Assembly (NCBI GenBank): GCA_003671195.1
Contig: QWPJ01000016.1
Location: 1-36,087, forward strand
Direction of reading: 5' to 3'
Length of the DNA: 36,087 nt
Source of the DNA: Planctomycetota bacterium
GTDB lineage: Bacteria; Planctomycetota; Planctomycetia; Pirellulales; Pirellulaceae
The notes under the pieces were generated by a model that saw nothing but the letters and a program-made list of their open reading frames with translations, made no database searches and had not been told where the DNA came from. The position numbers and the translations under genes are program-made. Within the stretch, counting starts at the first letter, position 1. Every line of letters begins with the position of its first letter. This document shows, piece after piece, positions 1 to 8,300 of the stretch.

Positions 1-276
1 GCACCGCTTTGCGATGCACAGGCTTCCAATAAAGATTCTCGATGACCAGAAGATGCCACCGTGTGAAGGAATGCTTGCATTACCGACCCCAGCCAACGTT
101 CGAGTTCCAGATCCGGGATGATCCCATCGATCGTTTGAATCGGACACTCGGCGCGTCAAAACTTAGCTATTCCTCAATCTGGAACCGAACAAGTTTTATC
201 CAAATAATCCGAAGAACTTCACTCTCCGGAATCCTCAGAACTCATACTCCAGCCTCTCGATGCCGATAGCCTAGTC
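1..276. other. Left-edge sequence without a supported gene
   Basis: I find no convincing gene here. One open frame (42-269, + strand, 75 codons) has no recognisable domain and a composition unlike its neighbours, so I leave it out. The stretch may hold the promoter of the small gene starting at 277 or the end of a gene lying outside the window. Confidence 0.4.
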
Positions 277-591
277 ATGAACCATCCATCGCACGAGAAA
301 CCCCCAAAAGCGCAGGCGGTACGAAAACATTTCCGAGAATGGATCGCCAACCAAACGAACCATCAAGTCCCCGAGGACTGCCTTGAGACAATCTTGGTCC
401 AAAGCAGTCGCTACACAGGTCGCCGCTTCTCCATCGCCGGTTTCTCCTTGATGTGGAGGATCGATCAGTCCCAAATCCAGCTCTTCGGAATCGATGGGGA
501 CCTACTGTTTTGCCAGGCAGTCGAAGACTTTTGCAAGCCACCCCAGAACTCACCCCAAGGACCCGCGAAACCGCCTCAAACGATAGCCTAG
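277..591 (+). CDS. Small conserved-looking hypothetical protein, 104 aa
   Basis: I do not recognise a family. The product is a small soluble protein with no signal peptide or membrane segment. The middle part (about residues 45-85) alternates hydrophobic and charged residues like a compact alpha/beta fold and includes an RYTGRRF stretch. The C-terminal 20 residues are rich in proline, lysine and glutamine and are probably disordered. The reverse frames over the same bases are also open, so coding direction rests on the more protein-like composition of this frame. It converges on the NUDIX gene, whose stop lies about 50 bases away. No Shine-Dalgarno site is visible before the ATG. Confidence 0.55.
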   Translation: MNHPSHEKPPKAQAVRKHFREWIANQTNHQVPEDCLETILVQSSRYTGRRFSIAGFSLMWRIDQSQIQLFGIDGDLLFCQAVEDFCKPPQNSPQGPAKPPQTIA

Positions 592-607
592 AGGCCTAAT
601 CCCAGCA

Positions 608-654
608 GAGATTCCCAACCGAGATTCCCAGCCGAGATTCTTCAGTAGAGATTC
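608..654. repeat. Four-copy short tandem repeat around GAGATTC
   Basis: The heptamer GAGATTC occurs at 608, 621, 634 and 648, giving a period of 13-14 bases. Copies one and two share GAGATTCCCA; copies three and four share GAGATTCTTCAG. The array lies between two convergent genes and runs into the last codons of the NUDIX gene, so the last codons of that gene are part of a repeat unit. Confidence 0.8.
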
Positions 655-1241
655 TTCAGACACAACTGAGACCATGTCTCCATCTGGGCCTGCTGGTGCT
701 TGATCTGCTCGAGCGGGAAAAAGCCGGCCTCGAGCAAGTGATCCTCACGCGCGGTGGCTTTGCACGAAGCCAAATGCATCACATGGACAATCCCCAGATG
801 GACTCGGCCAACCTCGCTGGTGTCATCGTAAATCAATCCAACAATCTGATCCTTGCCACCGCACTCAATGATCACCTCCTCGGATAACTCTCGCTGCATT
901 CCGTTGCGATACCAGTCATCCCCTTGAGCATCCTCTACAGAAATATGCCCCCCGATGCCGATGGATTGCAATGCATGAAGCCTTTTCTCCCCTTGCCCCT
1001 TTCCTCGGGTGTATCGGAACAATTGGGTGTGCTGTTCGTCGTTGCACTCCAAGATCACGTAAGGGATCAACTGCTTATACGAAGGATCGTCCTCCACGAT
1101 GCTCCGGGGACGGAAGGACTGATTGCTGCGATCCAAAAGAGCTGGCAAATATCGGTCAACGGCCGGTTGAAAACCTGAAAAAGGTCCCAATTCCACCAGC
1201 AAGGATGCCGGAACCACCAGTACTTCTTCGTCTTTTACCAT
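642..1241 (-). CDS. NUDIX-fold protein, 199 aa
   Basis: The Nudix box is recognisable at residues 97-122: a GG pair followed by the catalytic RELSEE core at 117-122, matching REUXEE. The family hydrolyses nucleoside diphosphates linked to another moiety and uses the glutamates to bind Mg2+ or Mn2+. The first half of the box is slightly loose, so the substrate cannot be inferred and hydrolase activity is probable rather than certain. No signal peptide is present, so it should be cytoplasmic. I chose the ATG at 1241 (MVKDEEV) because upstream codons in the same frame encode an arginine-rich, non-conserved-looking stretch that overlaps the divergent gene. A GATGC repeat lies directly upstream of the start. 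Confidence 0.75.
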   Translation of the reverse strand: MVKDEEVLVVPASLLVELGPFSGFQPAVDRYLPALLDRSNQSFRPRSIVEDDPSYKQLIPYVILECNDEQHTQLFRYTRGKGQGEKRLHALQSIGIGGHISVEDAQGDDWYRNGMQRELSEEVIIECGGKDQIVGLIYDDTSEVGRVHLGIVHVMHLASCKATAREDHLLEAGFFPLEQIKHQQAQMETWSQLCLKNLY

Positions 1242-1401
1242 GATGCGATGCGATGAGGTTGACTGAATGAAATGCCAAAAAGAACCTAATGAGCAAACAA
1301 TGACTAGATTCAGCCAGGGACCGACCCCCCAGGGAAAAACAGACAGCCCCCCCCTGCGAAGTCCCCAATCTGTGCGTTTTGGGATACGATACACCCTTGG
1401 T

Positions 1402-1424
1402 AAGCGAAAGGCTATTCGCTTTTT
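1402..1424 (+). terminator. Possible intrinsic terminator or attenuator hairpin
   Basis: AAGCGAA (1402-1408) pairs perfectly with TTCGCTT (1415-1421) across a 6-base loop and is followed by more T residues to 1424. On the forward strand this has the form of a weak intrinsic terminator upstream of the secreted-protein gene. It could be an attenuator or end a short upstream transcript. The stem is only moderately GC-rich. Confidence 0.4.
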
Positions 1425-1437
1425 GACAAGTTTGTCA
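1424..1437. promoter_or_regulatory. Perfect inverted repeat overlapping a TTGACA box
   Basis: TGACAA and TTGTCA are perfect inverted copies separated by GT. The left arm together with the preceding T forms TTGACA at 1423-1428, a consensus -35 hexamer on the forward strand. No good -10 hexamer appears 16-18 bases downstream. It could be an operator for a dimeric regulator, or part of a -35 element. Confidence 0.4.
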
Positions 1438-1490
1438 CGAATGGAGATTCCAACTGTGCGACCGATTCGATGCACTGCCCTCTTCCAGAA

Positions 1491-1520
1491 GTCCTCGATC
1501 CTTGGGTCCTCGATCCGACC
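1491..1520. repeat. 15-base tandem duplication
   Basis: GTCCTCGATCCTTGG (1491-1505) is followed directly by GTCCTCGATCCGACC (1506-1520), 11 of 15 bases being identical at the start of each unit. It lies upstream of the secreted-protein start. Confidence 0.8.
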
Positions 1521-1543
1521 GCGATTCCAAATACGATCAACTC

Positions 1544-1573
1544 TCCGTATGGCGACTTTCCGTATGGCGACTG
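1544..1573 (+). repeat. 15-base tandem duplication that doubles a start codon
   Basis: TCCGTATGGCGACTT (1544-1558) is repeated at 1559-1573 with only the last base changed. Each unit contains an ATG in the same frame (1549 and 1564), so the secreted protein has two start codons in nearly identical contexts. Confidence 0.85.
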
Positions 1574-3429
1574 GAATTCGACTCGTTGGCTGCGCGATCC
1601 TTGCCACCGGGGCAATGATCCCCTGGGCCAGAGCCGAGGAACTCCCAAAAGCCGCCGATCTACTTCCAGCCTCGACCCAAGCCTTCGCTACGCTCCCGAA
1701 TTCCGCAGGCTTCCTGAAAAACTGGAAACAAACCCAACTCGGCCAACTCGCCGACGATCCTCAAATGACCGAGTTCTGGTCGAACCAACAGGAAGAAATC
1801 CGACGACGCTTGGCCTCGGCCGGTTGGCAACTGAGCCTCAAAGTCGAAGACCTCGAAAACCTCTGCTCCGGACAAGCAGCCCTGGGGCTCATCTCGCGAC
1901 CAGAGACCACCGACAAGCCATTCTCCCTGGCCCTGATCATCGACGTGGCCGACCGCCAGGACGCCCTGGACAAGTTCTTCCAAAGAGTCAACTCCGACAT
2001 GGAAAGCCAAAAGGGGACGCTTAAGAAAATCGAATCCAAAGGACTCGAAGTCAAACACTACAGCATCCCCAAACTCACCGCCGAGGGCCGCGCTCGCGAC
2101 TCCTACTTTGCCGTTTCAAAAAACCAACTCTTCATCGCCGACGATCTGCGCTCGATCGATGAACTCATCGATGCTCAAGCCACCCCCCGCCAAGACTCTC
2201 TCTCGAAGTCCGATCTGTACACCAAAATCCAAACCCGAATCGCCCGCGATGAACACGTAGCCGAAGTCGAATACTTCGTTCAACCCCTCGGCCTCGGAAA
2301 ACTACTCCGTTCGATCTCGGCCCAAAAAAGCAAGAAACAAGTCGACTTGCTCAAACTCCTCGAAGACCAAGGCTTCGGTGCGATCAACGCCGCTGCCGGA
2401 AGCGTTCAAATGGCCAAAGAAGATCTCGATATGCACCATCAAGGCTTCATCCTCCGCGAAGAAGAAGTACCCGAATCGGTCCAAATCCTAGACTTCCCCA
2501 ACCAAGACGCCCTGGTCCCTCCACCCTGGATCTCCTCGGCCTCTGCAACCGTCATGGGCTTCTCCTGGAACTTCTCCGAAGCCTTCCCTAAACTCCGTGG
2601 CATCGTCGATGCCTACATCGGCGACGAACAATTCGACGAAATCCTCGAACAGATCAAAAACGATCCCCAAGGCCCCCAAATCGATATCCGAAAGGAAATC
2701 CTCCCCTTCATCGGCCAAGAGTTCTATACCGTCACCGAAATCATCGAGCCGATCACCCCAGACTCCAAACGGTCTTTGATCTGCATCAAACTCAACGACC
2801 CAGAAAACAAACTCTACAATGTCCTCAACCGCTACTCCAAAAGCGAACCCGGTTCCTCACTAGAGGACGTCGGCGATTTCCGAATCTGGAAATTCTCCAA
2901 CGAAGAAGAGGAAGAAGAGGTCATCGAATTCAATAACCCTGGCGCCAAAAATCAAAAAGAAGAGGAAGAGGAAAAACCCCTCTTGAGCAAATGGGGTGTG
3001 TGCATCGTCAACGGGTACTTCGTCTTTGCCTCGAACCCCGATTCGCTGGTCCAAGTCATCGAAAACGCCAAAAATGAAGCCATCCACGGGGACTTCGAAA
3101 AACAAGAAAATGTCCAACTCGTTCGCACCATGCAATCGAAACTCCTGAGCCAAAGCGGACAGTGCTTCTCGGAAATCGACCTCGCCGATCGATCCGCGGA
3201 AATGCAGTACGAACTGTTCCGACAAGGCATGTTACCCCAATCCCGCTCCCTCATGGCGCTGATCGCCGAACGGGTCCTCAAAACCGATAAATCCAAACCC
3301 CAGGAACTCCAAGGGAACAAACTCCCTCCCTTCGAACAAGTCAAACACTTCTTCACTCCAAGAGGCTTGGTCGTACGTACCGAAAAAGATGGTTGGGGGA
3401 TCGACGCGTTTATCCTGGGCAAAAAATAA
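1549..3429 (+). CDS. Secreted protein of unknown function, 626 aa
   Basis: The N-terminus is a good Sec signal peptide: basic and short, a hydrophobic core, then a likely cut after PWARA near residue 27. The mature part opens with a 'LPASTQAFATLPN' type segment followed by helical sequence. It recalls large exported planctomycete proteins with DUF3352-like layout, but I cannot assign a family with certainty. Two acidic glutamate runs (about residues 451-456 and 470-475) flank a probable flexible linker. The start is ambiguous between 1549 and 1564 because a 15-base duplication repeats the ATG; both give the same signal peptide. Upstream in-frame ATGs at 1267 and 1441 would bury the signal peptide and are less likely. 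pdxH follows 17 bases downstream and may share the transcript. Confidence 0.75.
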   Translation: MATFRMATGIRLVGCAILATGAMIPWARAEELPKAADLLPASTQAFATLPNSAGFLKNWKQTQLGQLADDPQMTEFWSNQQEEIRRRLASAGWQLSLKVEDLENLCSGQAALGLISRPETTDKPFSLALIIDVADRQDALDKFFQRVNSDMESQKGTLKKIESKGLEVKHYSIPKLTAEGRARDSYFAVSKNQLFIADDLRSIDELIDAQATPRQDSLSKSDLYTKIQTRIARDEHVAEVEYFVQPLGLGKLLRSISAQKSKKQVDLLKLLEDQGFGAINAAAGSVQMAKEDLDMHHQGFILREEEVPESVQILDFPNQDALVPPPWISSASATVMGFSWNFSEAFPKLRGIVDAYIGDEQFDEILEQIKNDPQGPQIDIRKEILPFIGQEFYTVTEIIEPITPDSKRSLICIKLNDPENKLYNVLNRYSKSEPGSSLEDVGDFRIWKFSNEEEEEEVIEFNNPGAKNQKEEEEEKPLLSKWGVCIVNGYFVFASNPDSLVQVIENAKNEAIHGDFEKQENVQLVRTMQSKLLSQSGQCFSEIDLADRSAEMQYELFRQGMLPQSRSLMALIAERVLKTDKSKPQELQGNKLPPFEQVKHFFTPRGLVVRTEKDGWGIDAFILGKK

Positions 3430-3446
3430 CCCACACCCTTACGGCC

Positions 3447-4091
3447 ATGACTATCCACCACCTCCGACGCGATTATCGATTCGGCTCGCTCGTGCGCGAC
3501 CAATTACCCAAAGATCCCTTGGCTCTGTTCCGAACCTGGTTCGATGAACTCCGCTCGATGGACCTGCCTGAATGGTTCGAACCCAATGCAATGTCCCTGG
3601 CGACGGCCAAATCCGACGGCTCAGTCGCCTGCCGAATCGTATTGCTCAAGGAATACAACCAAGAAGGCTTTACCTTCTTTACCAACTACCAATCCGCTAA
3701 AGGGGACCAGATCACCCACCAAAACCGCGTCGCCCTAGGCTTCTTCTGGCCAATCCTCGAACGCCAAATCCGCGTCGAAGGCGTCGCGACGAAAGTCGAC
3801 CCGAGCCTCTCAGAACAGTACTTTCGATCCCGGCCTCGGTCCAGCCAACTCAGCGCCAACGTATCGCCCCAATCCCAAATCATTCCCGACGAATCCACCC
3901 TGGATAAACTCGTCGAAGACCTCGATGGGAAACTCCAAGGTGCCCCGGTCCCTTGCCCAGAACACTGGGGCGGATACCGTGTCTGCCCAGATCTCATCGA
4001 GTTCTGGCAAGGTCGACCCTCAAGACTCCATGACCGCTTTCGATACCTCCGCCACGAAGACCACTGGCAACTGGATCGATTGGGGCCCTGA
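3447..4091 (+). CDS. pdxH: Pyridoxamine 5'-phosphate oxidase
   Basis: PdxH oxidises pyridoxamine or pyridoxine 5'-phosphate to pyridoxal 5'-phosphate with FMN and oxygen in the cytoplasm. At 214 residues it has the normal family length. Recognisable parts are the FMN-binding RIVLLKEY (63-70), the TFFTNYQSAKGDQI segment (76-89), FWPILERQIRVEGVA (100-114), and the C-terminal HWGGYRV and PSRLHDR blocks (173-197), the latter with the substrate-phosphate Arg and His. I chose the ATG at 3447 because it gives the usual MTxxxLRRDY-type N-terminus; the frame is open to 3393, but that would overlap the preceding gene. A kinase gene of the ThiD/PdxK fold follows 43 bases downstream, which suggests a small vitamin B6/B1 unit. 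Confidence 0.95.
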   Translation: MTIHHLRRDYRFGSLVRDQLPKDPLALFRTWFDELRSMDLPEWFEPNAMSLATAKSDGSVACRIVLLKEYNQEGFTFFTNYQSAKGDQITHQNRVALGFFWPILERQIRVEGVATKVDPSLSEQYFRSRPRSSQLSANVSPQSQIIPDESTLDKLVEDLDGKLQGAPVPCPEHWGGYRVCPDLIEFWQGRPSRLHDRFRYLRHEDHWQLDRLGP

Positions 4092-4134
4092 ACCAATATC
4101 CAATCCCCATATCCCCCATTCCACACTCCTTGCT

Positions 4135-4986
4135 ATGAACCGACCCACCGAATACCGACCCAATGCGATCGCACTGACCATCGCTGGTTCAGACCCAAGC
4201 GGCGGAGCAGGACTCCAAGCCGACCTTAAAACCTTCCAACAATTCGGCGTCTACGGCGCTTCGGTCGTGACCATGATCACCGCCCAAAACTCCCTCGGTG
4301 TCCGACGTGTCGAAAACCTATCGACCGAATTGGTCCTCGATCAACTCGACGCGGTCCTCGATGACATCCAACCCATCGTCGCCAAAACCGGCGCCCTGGG
4401 AACCGCCGAGACGATCGATGCAGTCCACCAACGCGCCCAGCAATTCAACTTCCCTCTGGTCGTCGATCCGGTCATGGTTAGCAAACACGGTGATTCCCTT
4501 TTGACCGAAGATGCCGTGACCGACGATGCCGTGGCCGCCTATCGCAGACTCCTACCCAAAGCCTTCCTCGTGACCCCCAACCGATTCGAACTCGAACGGC
4601 TCACCGGAATCGCTCTGAACACCAATCAAGATGTCGCCAAAGCCATCCACGATCTGCACCAAATGGGTGCGAGATTCGTCCTGGCAAAAATGGGAGAGGT
4701 CAACGGACAATCCGAACACATCCTCGGTTCCGGAAAAGAAAACATCGCCATCCAATCCAAACGATTCGAAACCCAAAACACCCACGGCGCAGGTTGCATC
4801 CTCTCGGCGGCTATCACCGCCCTGATCGCCCTCGGGGAAACCGATCTCAAACGCATCGTCCAACGAGCCATACGCCAAGTCTCGATCGGAATCCATAATA
4901 CCCAACCCATCGGCAAAGGCCGTAGCCCCGTCGAAACTCGCGTCCTTGCCGACGAACCGACCGAATTGACCGAATTGACCTCCTAA
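4135..4986 (+). CDS. thiD: Hydroxymethylpyrimidine/phosphomethylpyrimidine kinase family, ThiD-type
   Basis: ThiD phosphorylates HMP and HMP-phosphate for the pyrimidine half of thiamine; close relatives of the same fold act as pyridoxal kinases. The 283-residue protein shows GSDPSGGAG (18-26), VDPVM (110-114) and the anion-hole motif THGAGC (216-221) with the catalytic cysteine C221. The more usual form is HGTGC, so Ala replaces Thr. The start at 4135 is set by the typical AIALTIAGSDPSGGAG N-terminus. Its place right behind pdxH raises the possibility of a B6-salvage role, which sequence alone cannot settle. The C-terminal PTELTELTS tail is produced by a 9-base triplicate repeat just before the stop. 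The alcohol dehydrogenase gene begins 12 bases later. Confidence 0.9.
   Translation: MNRPTEYRPNAIALTIAGSDPSGGAGLQADLKTFQQFGVYGASVVTMITAQNSLGVRRVENLSTELVLDQLDAVLDDIQPIVAKTGALGTAETIDAVHQRAQQFNFPLVVDPVMVSKHGDSLLTEDAVTDDAVAAYRRLLPKAFLVTPNRFELERLTGIALNTNQDVAKAIHDLHQMGARFVLAKMGEVNGQSEHILGSGKENIAIQSKRFETQNTHGAGCILSAAITALIALGETDLKRIVQRAIRQVSIGIHNTQPIGKGRSPVETRVLADEPTELTELTS
4954..4980 (+). repeat. Three-copy 9-base tandem repeat at a gene end
   Basis: GAACCGACC, GAATTGACC and GAATTGACC follow one another at 4954, 4963 and 4972. The array lies in frame in the last codons of the thiD-type gene and adds a repeated Glu-Leu-Thr tail. Confidence 0.8.
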
Positions 4987-4998
4987 CAGATCGACCCC

Positions 4999-6039
4999 AT
5001 GCGCGCTGCGATCTTCAGGAACTTCCAAGGACCCATCGCGATCGAGCAAGTCCCATCGCCAATCCCAGGCGATCACGATGCAGTGATCGAACTGAAAGCT
5101 TGCGGTATCTGCCGAAGCGATTGGCACGCTTGGATGGGACACGATACCGATATCCAACTGCCCCATGTACCAGGCCACGAACTCTCAGGAGTCATCGCCT
5201 CGGTCGGAAAATCGGTCCGGCAATTCCGCGTCGCTCAACGCGTCACGGTCCCTTTTTGCTGCGGTTGCGGAGCGTGCTTCGAATGCAAACTAGGCAATAC
5301 CCATATCTGCGATAAACACTCCCAACCAGGATTCACCCACTGGGGAGGATTTGCCGACGAAGTCCTCATCCGCCGCGCCGATACCAACCTCGTCGCACTC
5401 CCCGATTCCATCGATTTTATCAGCGCCGCTAGCTTGGGCTGCCGTTTCATCACCGCATTTCGTGCACTGGTAGACCAAGCTAAATTAAAGCCCGGTGAAT
5501 GGATCGCCATCCATGGCTGCGGCGGCGTCGGACTCTCGGCGGTCATGATCGCCAAAGCTCTCGGCGCTCAGATCATCGCCATCGATATCCAGCCGAACCG
5601 CTTGGAATCAGCCCGCCAATTCGGAGCCGATTTTTTAGTGAATCCCTCCAAGGTCGATCCCGTTGCAGCCATCGGCGAAATCACCCGACGCGGTGCCCAT
5701 GTCTCGATCGATGCGCTAGGACACCGTACAACCTGCGCAAACTCCATCGAATGCCTCGCCAAACGGGGTCGACACGTCCAGGTCGGATTGATGCTCGCCG
5801 AGGACTCCCATCCAGCGATTCCCATGGCAAGCGTCATTGCCAAGGAACTCGAAATCTACGGTAGCCATGGTATGCAAACGACCCACTACCCCCGTATCTT
5901 TGAAATGATCGAATCAGGTGCGATCCACCCCCAACGTCTGGTCACCAATACCGTCGGCCTCCATCAGGGGGCTCAACTGCTAACCCAATTCGCCGAATTC
6001 CCAAACTCAGGGATGACCATCATCGACTTTTCGCTCTAA
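4999..6039 (+). CDS. Zinc-dependent alcohol dehydrogenase, MDR family
   Basis: This 346-residue protein is a medium-chain dehydrogenase that oxidises an alcohol with NAD(P). Catalytic-zinc ligands are in ACGICRSD (C35 or C38 region) and PGHE (H60, E61). The structural-zinc lobe is complete: C90, C93, C96 and C104. The Rossmann motif GCGGVG spans 173-178, and the acidic residue D196 after the second strand favours NAD over NADP. The exact substrate is not evident. The gene is separated by 12 bases from the thiD-type gene, so it is probably in the same transcript, although no shared pathway is obvious. A 30-base-spaced duplication covers its stop codon region. Confidence 0.9.
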   Translation: MRAAIFRNFQGPIAIEQVPSPIPGDHDAVIELKACGICRSDWHAWMGHDTDIQLPHVPGHELSGVIASVGKSVRQFRVAQRVTVPFCCGCGACFECKLGNTHICDKHSQPGFTHWGGFADEVLIRRADTNLVALPDSIDFISAASLGCRFITAFRALVDQAKLKPGEWIAIHGCGGVGLSAVMIAKALGAQIIAIDIQPNRLESARQFGADFLVNPSKVDPVAAIGEITRRGAHVSIDALGHRTTCANSIECLAKRGRHVQVGLMLAEDSHPAIPMASVIAKELEIYGSHGMQTTHYPRIFEMIESGAIHPQRLVTNTVGLHQGAQLLTQFAEFPNSGMTIIDFSL

Positions 6040-6068
6040 CAGGCTTACCGCGTGCCCGTTTCGCTCTA
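6029..6068 (+). repeat. Duplicated TTTCGCTCTA covering a stop codon
   Basis: TTTCGCTCTA occurs at 6029-6038 and again at 6059-6068. The first copy contributes the TAA stop of the dehydrogenase gene; the second carries TAG at the equivalent place. The 30-base spacing suggests a diverged duplication of the gene end. Confidence 0.6.
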
Positions 6069-6102
6069 GCACCTAGGAGCCACTTGCCGCTATATCGCCC
6101 CC

Positions 6103-7062
6103 ATGAGCAACCAAAGAGAGTTTACCGAAAGCTGGCTTCAAGCCTTAACCCTATGCGTCAACCACGAAAAAGCCCGCGCGATTCGGCCTTGGATGACCAC
6201 CATCCAAGTCCTCTCGGCAAGCGAAGTGCTCCCTGAACAAAAGGATGAAGCGATCAAACTTTGGGATTACGCGAAAGAACATCAACTCCAAGGCCTCCTG
6301 GAACTGATCCCAGCCCATAACTCTCCCTGGCGATTCGAAGACGATGAAAACTTCGTCTTTACTCCCGCCCCAATCCAATCGAGCGATCCTCTGTACCCCT
6401 CGCAATCCCAGTGGCTCGAGCTCCTGGGTATCGTCCCTTGCTCGTTCCGAGCCACAGCGCGCGTGACCTCCCATGATTGGACGACCATGGTTCGCAAACT
6501 GGCGATCCGCAGGAACAAGCCGATGAACGTCAACGCCTTTCCCACCGGAAACATCCTCGACCTTGCCTGTACCCTCGATTGGACACCAAGGTCCTGGACG
6601 ATTCGCTTCGAACAACCCGATTGGATGAGCATCGAGATGGAATCGGAATTCCTCGCTCCTCGCCCAAGCTTCGATCTGCTGACCGAACGATTGATCGATG
6701 TGCTGGGGACCGCAAAAGAACGATTCACCTCGAAATCACCCCTGAGCAATTTCAACCCCGATTCATCCAACTGGACCACCTGCATCGATGAGTTCTCTCA
6801 ATGGCACCGCGAGGCATTGCTGGCCGACTCCTATGGGCTGAGCCCCTGGATGCGCAGGACCTGGAACTGCGTTTGGCCAGTGATCTACCGCGAACGAAAC
6901 CGCTTGAAAGGTCCCTGCGATCTGGCTTACCTTCGCAGCGAACTCAAGGCTTGCTTTGATCACTCCCCTTCCCTGGTCGAATGGATGTTTGTCGTCGCAA
7001 GGCTCGCCTGCGAAGTCCATATCGGCCGTGGTCTAGGAACCGCCGGGGACTTCGAAGCCTAA
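6103..7062 (+). CDS. Hypothetical protein, 319 aa
   Basis: I do not recognise a family. The product is soluble, with no signal peptide or membrane helix, and unusually rich in tryptophan (about 14 residues), which suggests a structured globular protein. A conserved-looking segment with alternating beta-type residues spans about 95-190, and the C-terminal third is helical. The ATG at 6103 is preceded by CTATATCG about 10 bases upstream and by no Shine-Dalgarno site. The gene follows the dehydrogenase after 63 bases and ends 10 bases before the convergent acyltransferase stop. Confidence 0.7.
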   Translation: MSNQREFTESWLQALTLCVNHEKARAIRPWMTTIQVLSASEVLPEQKDEAIKLWDYAKEHQLQGLLELIPAHNSPWRFEDDENFVFTPAPIQSSDPLYPSQSQWLELLGIVPCSFRATARVTSHDWTTMVRKLAIRRNKPMNVNAFPTGNILDLACTLDWTPRSWTIRFEQPDWMSIEMESEFLAPRPSFDLLTERLIDVLGTAKERFTSKSPLSNFNPDSSNWTTCIDEFSQWHREALLADSYGLSPWMRRTWNCVWPVIYRERNRLKGPCDLAYLRSELKACFDHSPSLVEWMFVVARLACEVHIGRGLGTAGDFEA

Positions 7063-7072
7063 CGAACCTCGC

Positions 7073-8296
7073 TCATGACTCGAGCCGGATCGGATTGCTC
7101 AAGTGCGATAAATCGTCGAGCATTCCTTGCATCCGCTCGCGAAGCGTTTTCATGATCGGATCCTCCTCCCCCTTGGGACTCCGATCGGCAGGAACCTCGA
7201 TCGCCTCGCCAATCCGTATGACCACCTCCATGGGACCATGAATCCCGGCCTTGTCGGTCAAGTCCTCCTCGAGCCGCTCGACGGTCTCGAGGATCCGCGT
7301 GTCGGTAGTGGGCGATGACAAATACTCCGGCGGATACGAAGCGATTTGCTGAGAAAGATATATTCGCGATAGCTGCTGCCACCTTCGCTCACGCTCTGAA
7401 TCCGATAACTCCCCGGTGGTCAACTCTGGGACAATCTTCATCCGAAGCGCTTTGATCCTCGGAATAATCGGGCCATCGGAGTCCTTGCCCATCCACTCGA
7501 TCTCCAAAGGATCCAGAAGATGGTCGACCAACCTCTCCTGACGCTCGATGATCGAACCCGATTGCGGTGAACCTAAGTACTCGATCTCCTTGAGGCTCAA
7601 CATCGCATGGGTGATCTTGGCGATCCGTTCAACAATCGGTGCCTGCTTGGTCGCCTCCCATGTCAGTCGTTTTTCAAGCGACTCCAGAGTCGGTCCTATC
7701 GCCTTATTCAAATCGCCGTGAAACAAATACTTGATCCCCACCGGATGGATCACGACCTTGCCACCATTGCCCTCTTTGGCTCGACGCTTGGCCGCTGTCC
7801 GTGCCATAAATGCCACCCCATCGAGCAGCGGTTGCAACACATCGTTGGTTCGAAATACAGAACCCTCCGGGAAAACCACCAAAGGACGATCCGGCACCGA
7901 TAGCGTCTCAATCGCCAAATCCAACGCCTGGCGGTCAAGACCCTCGCGGTAGACACTGTAAGCCCCCATGGTCCTTAAAGCCCAACGCTGAAAGCGACTT
8001 TGGTGAAACAAATGCCAACTGGCCATCGCATACATCAACGTATCGGCCGCTACGGCGACGTGACAAAGCACCAAAGGGTCCGCATACCGACAGTGATTCG
8101 GCGTCAACAAAACTCCATGTCCGAGCCGCAAGGACTCCCGCAGATGGTCGACTCCCTCGAGCCGATGCGAAACGACCCCCTCGTACCGCTTCAGATACCA
8201 AGGCACGACGTTGAGCTTGAGCACCGTCCTGGGAAACCATCGCCTGCGATTCGGCGGAATAAACTCATAAGGCTTCTCGATGATGATGTCGTGCAC
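7073..8296 (-). CDS. PlsC-type phospholipid/glycerol acyltransferase
   Basis: The first 200 residues of this 407-residue protein carry the acyltransferase signature: NHCRYADP (67-74) is the catalytic HX4D motif, with H68 and D73, and VFPEGSVFR (141-149) is the phosphate-binding block. Such enzymes transfer a fatty acyl chain to lysophospholipid or glycerol phosphate at the cytoplasmic membrane face. No clear membrane helix is present. The C-terminal 200 residues (about 205-407) are helical and not typical of short PlsC proteins; I cannot name that part. The start ATG at 8296 lies just behind an A-rich tandem repeat, and galE is upstream on the same strand. Confidence 0.85.
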   Translation of the reverse strand: MHDIIIEKPYEFIPPNRRRWFPRTVLKLNVVPWYLKRYEGVVSHRLEGVDHLRESLRLGHGVLLTPNHCRYADPLVLCHVAVAADTLMYAMASWHLFHQSRFQRWALRTMGAYSVYREGLDRQALDLAIETLSVPDRPLVVFPEGSVFRTNDVLQPLLDGVAFMARTAAKRRAKEGNGGKVVIHPVGIKYLFHGDLNKAIGPTLESLEKRLTWEATKQAPIVERIAKITHAMLSLKEIEYLGSPQSGSIIERQERLVDHLLDPLEIEWMGKDSDGPIIPRIKALRMKIVPELTTGELSDSERERRWQQLSRIYLSQQIASYPPEYLSSPTTDTRILETVERLEEDLTDKAGIHGPMEVVIRIGEAIEVPADRSPKGEEDPIMKTLRERMQGMLDDLSHLSNPIRLES

Positions 8297-8300
8297 GGCA

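Larger units (their letters stand above)
1242..1548. other. Divergent intergenic region with hairpin and palindrome
   Basis: This 307-base gap separates the NUDIX gene (reverse) from the large secreted protein (forward). The forward frame stays open through it and could extend that protein to 1267 or 1441, but the extra residues would precede a good signal peptide. It holds a 7-bp hairpin followed by T residues (1402-1424), a perfect inverted repeat containing TTGACA (1423-1437) and a 15-base tandem duplication (1491-1520). Confidence 0.6.

Noticed and set aside
42..269. 75-codon open frame at the left edge
   Set aside because: It has Ser/Arg/Thr-rich composition, no domain and no ribosome-binding site.
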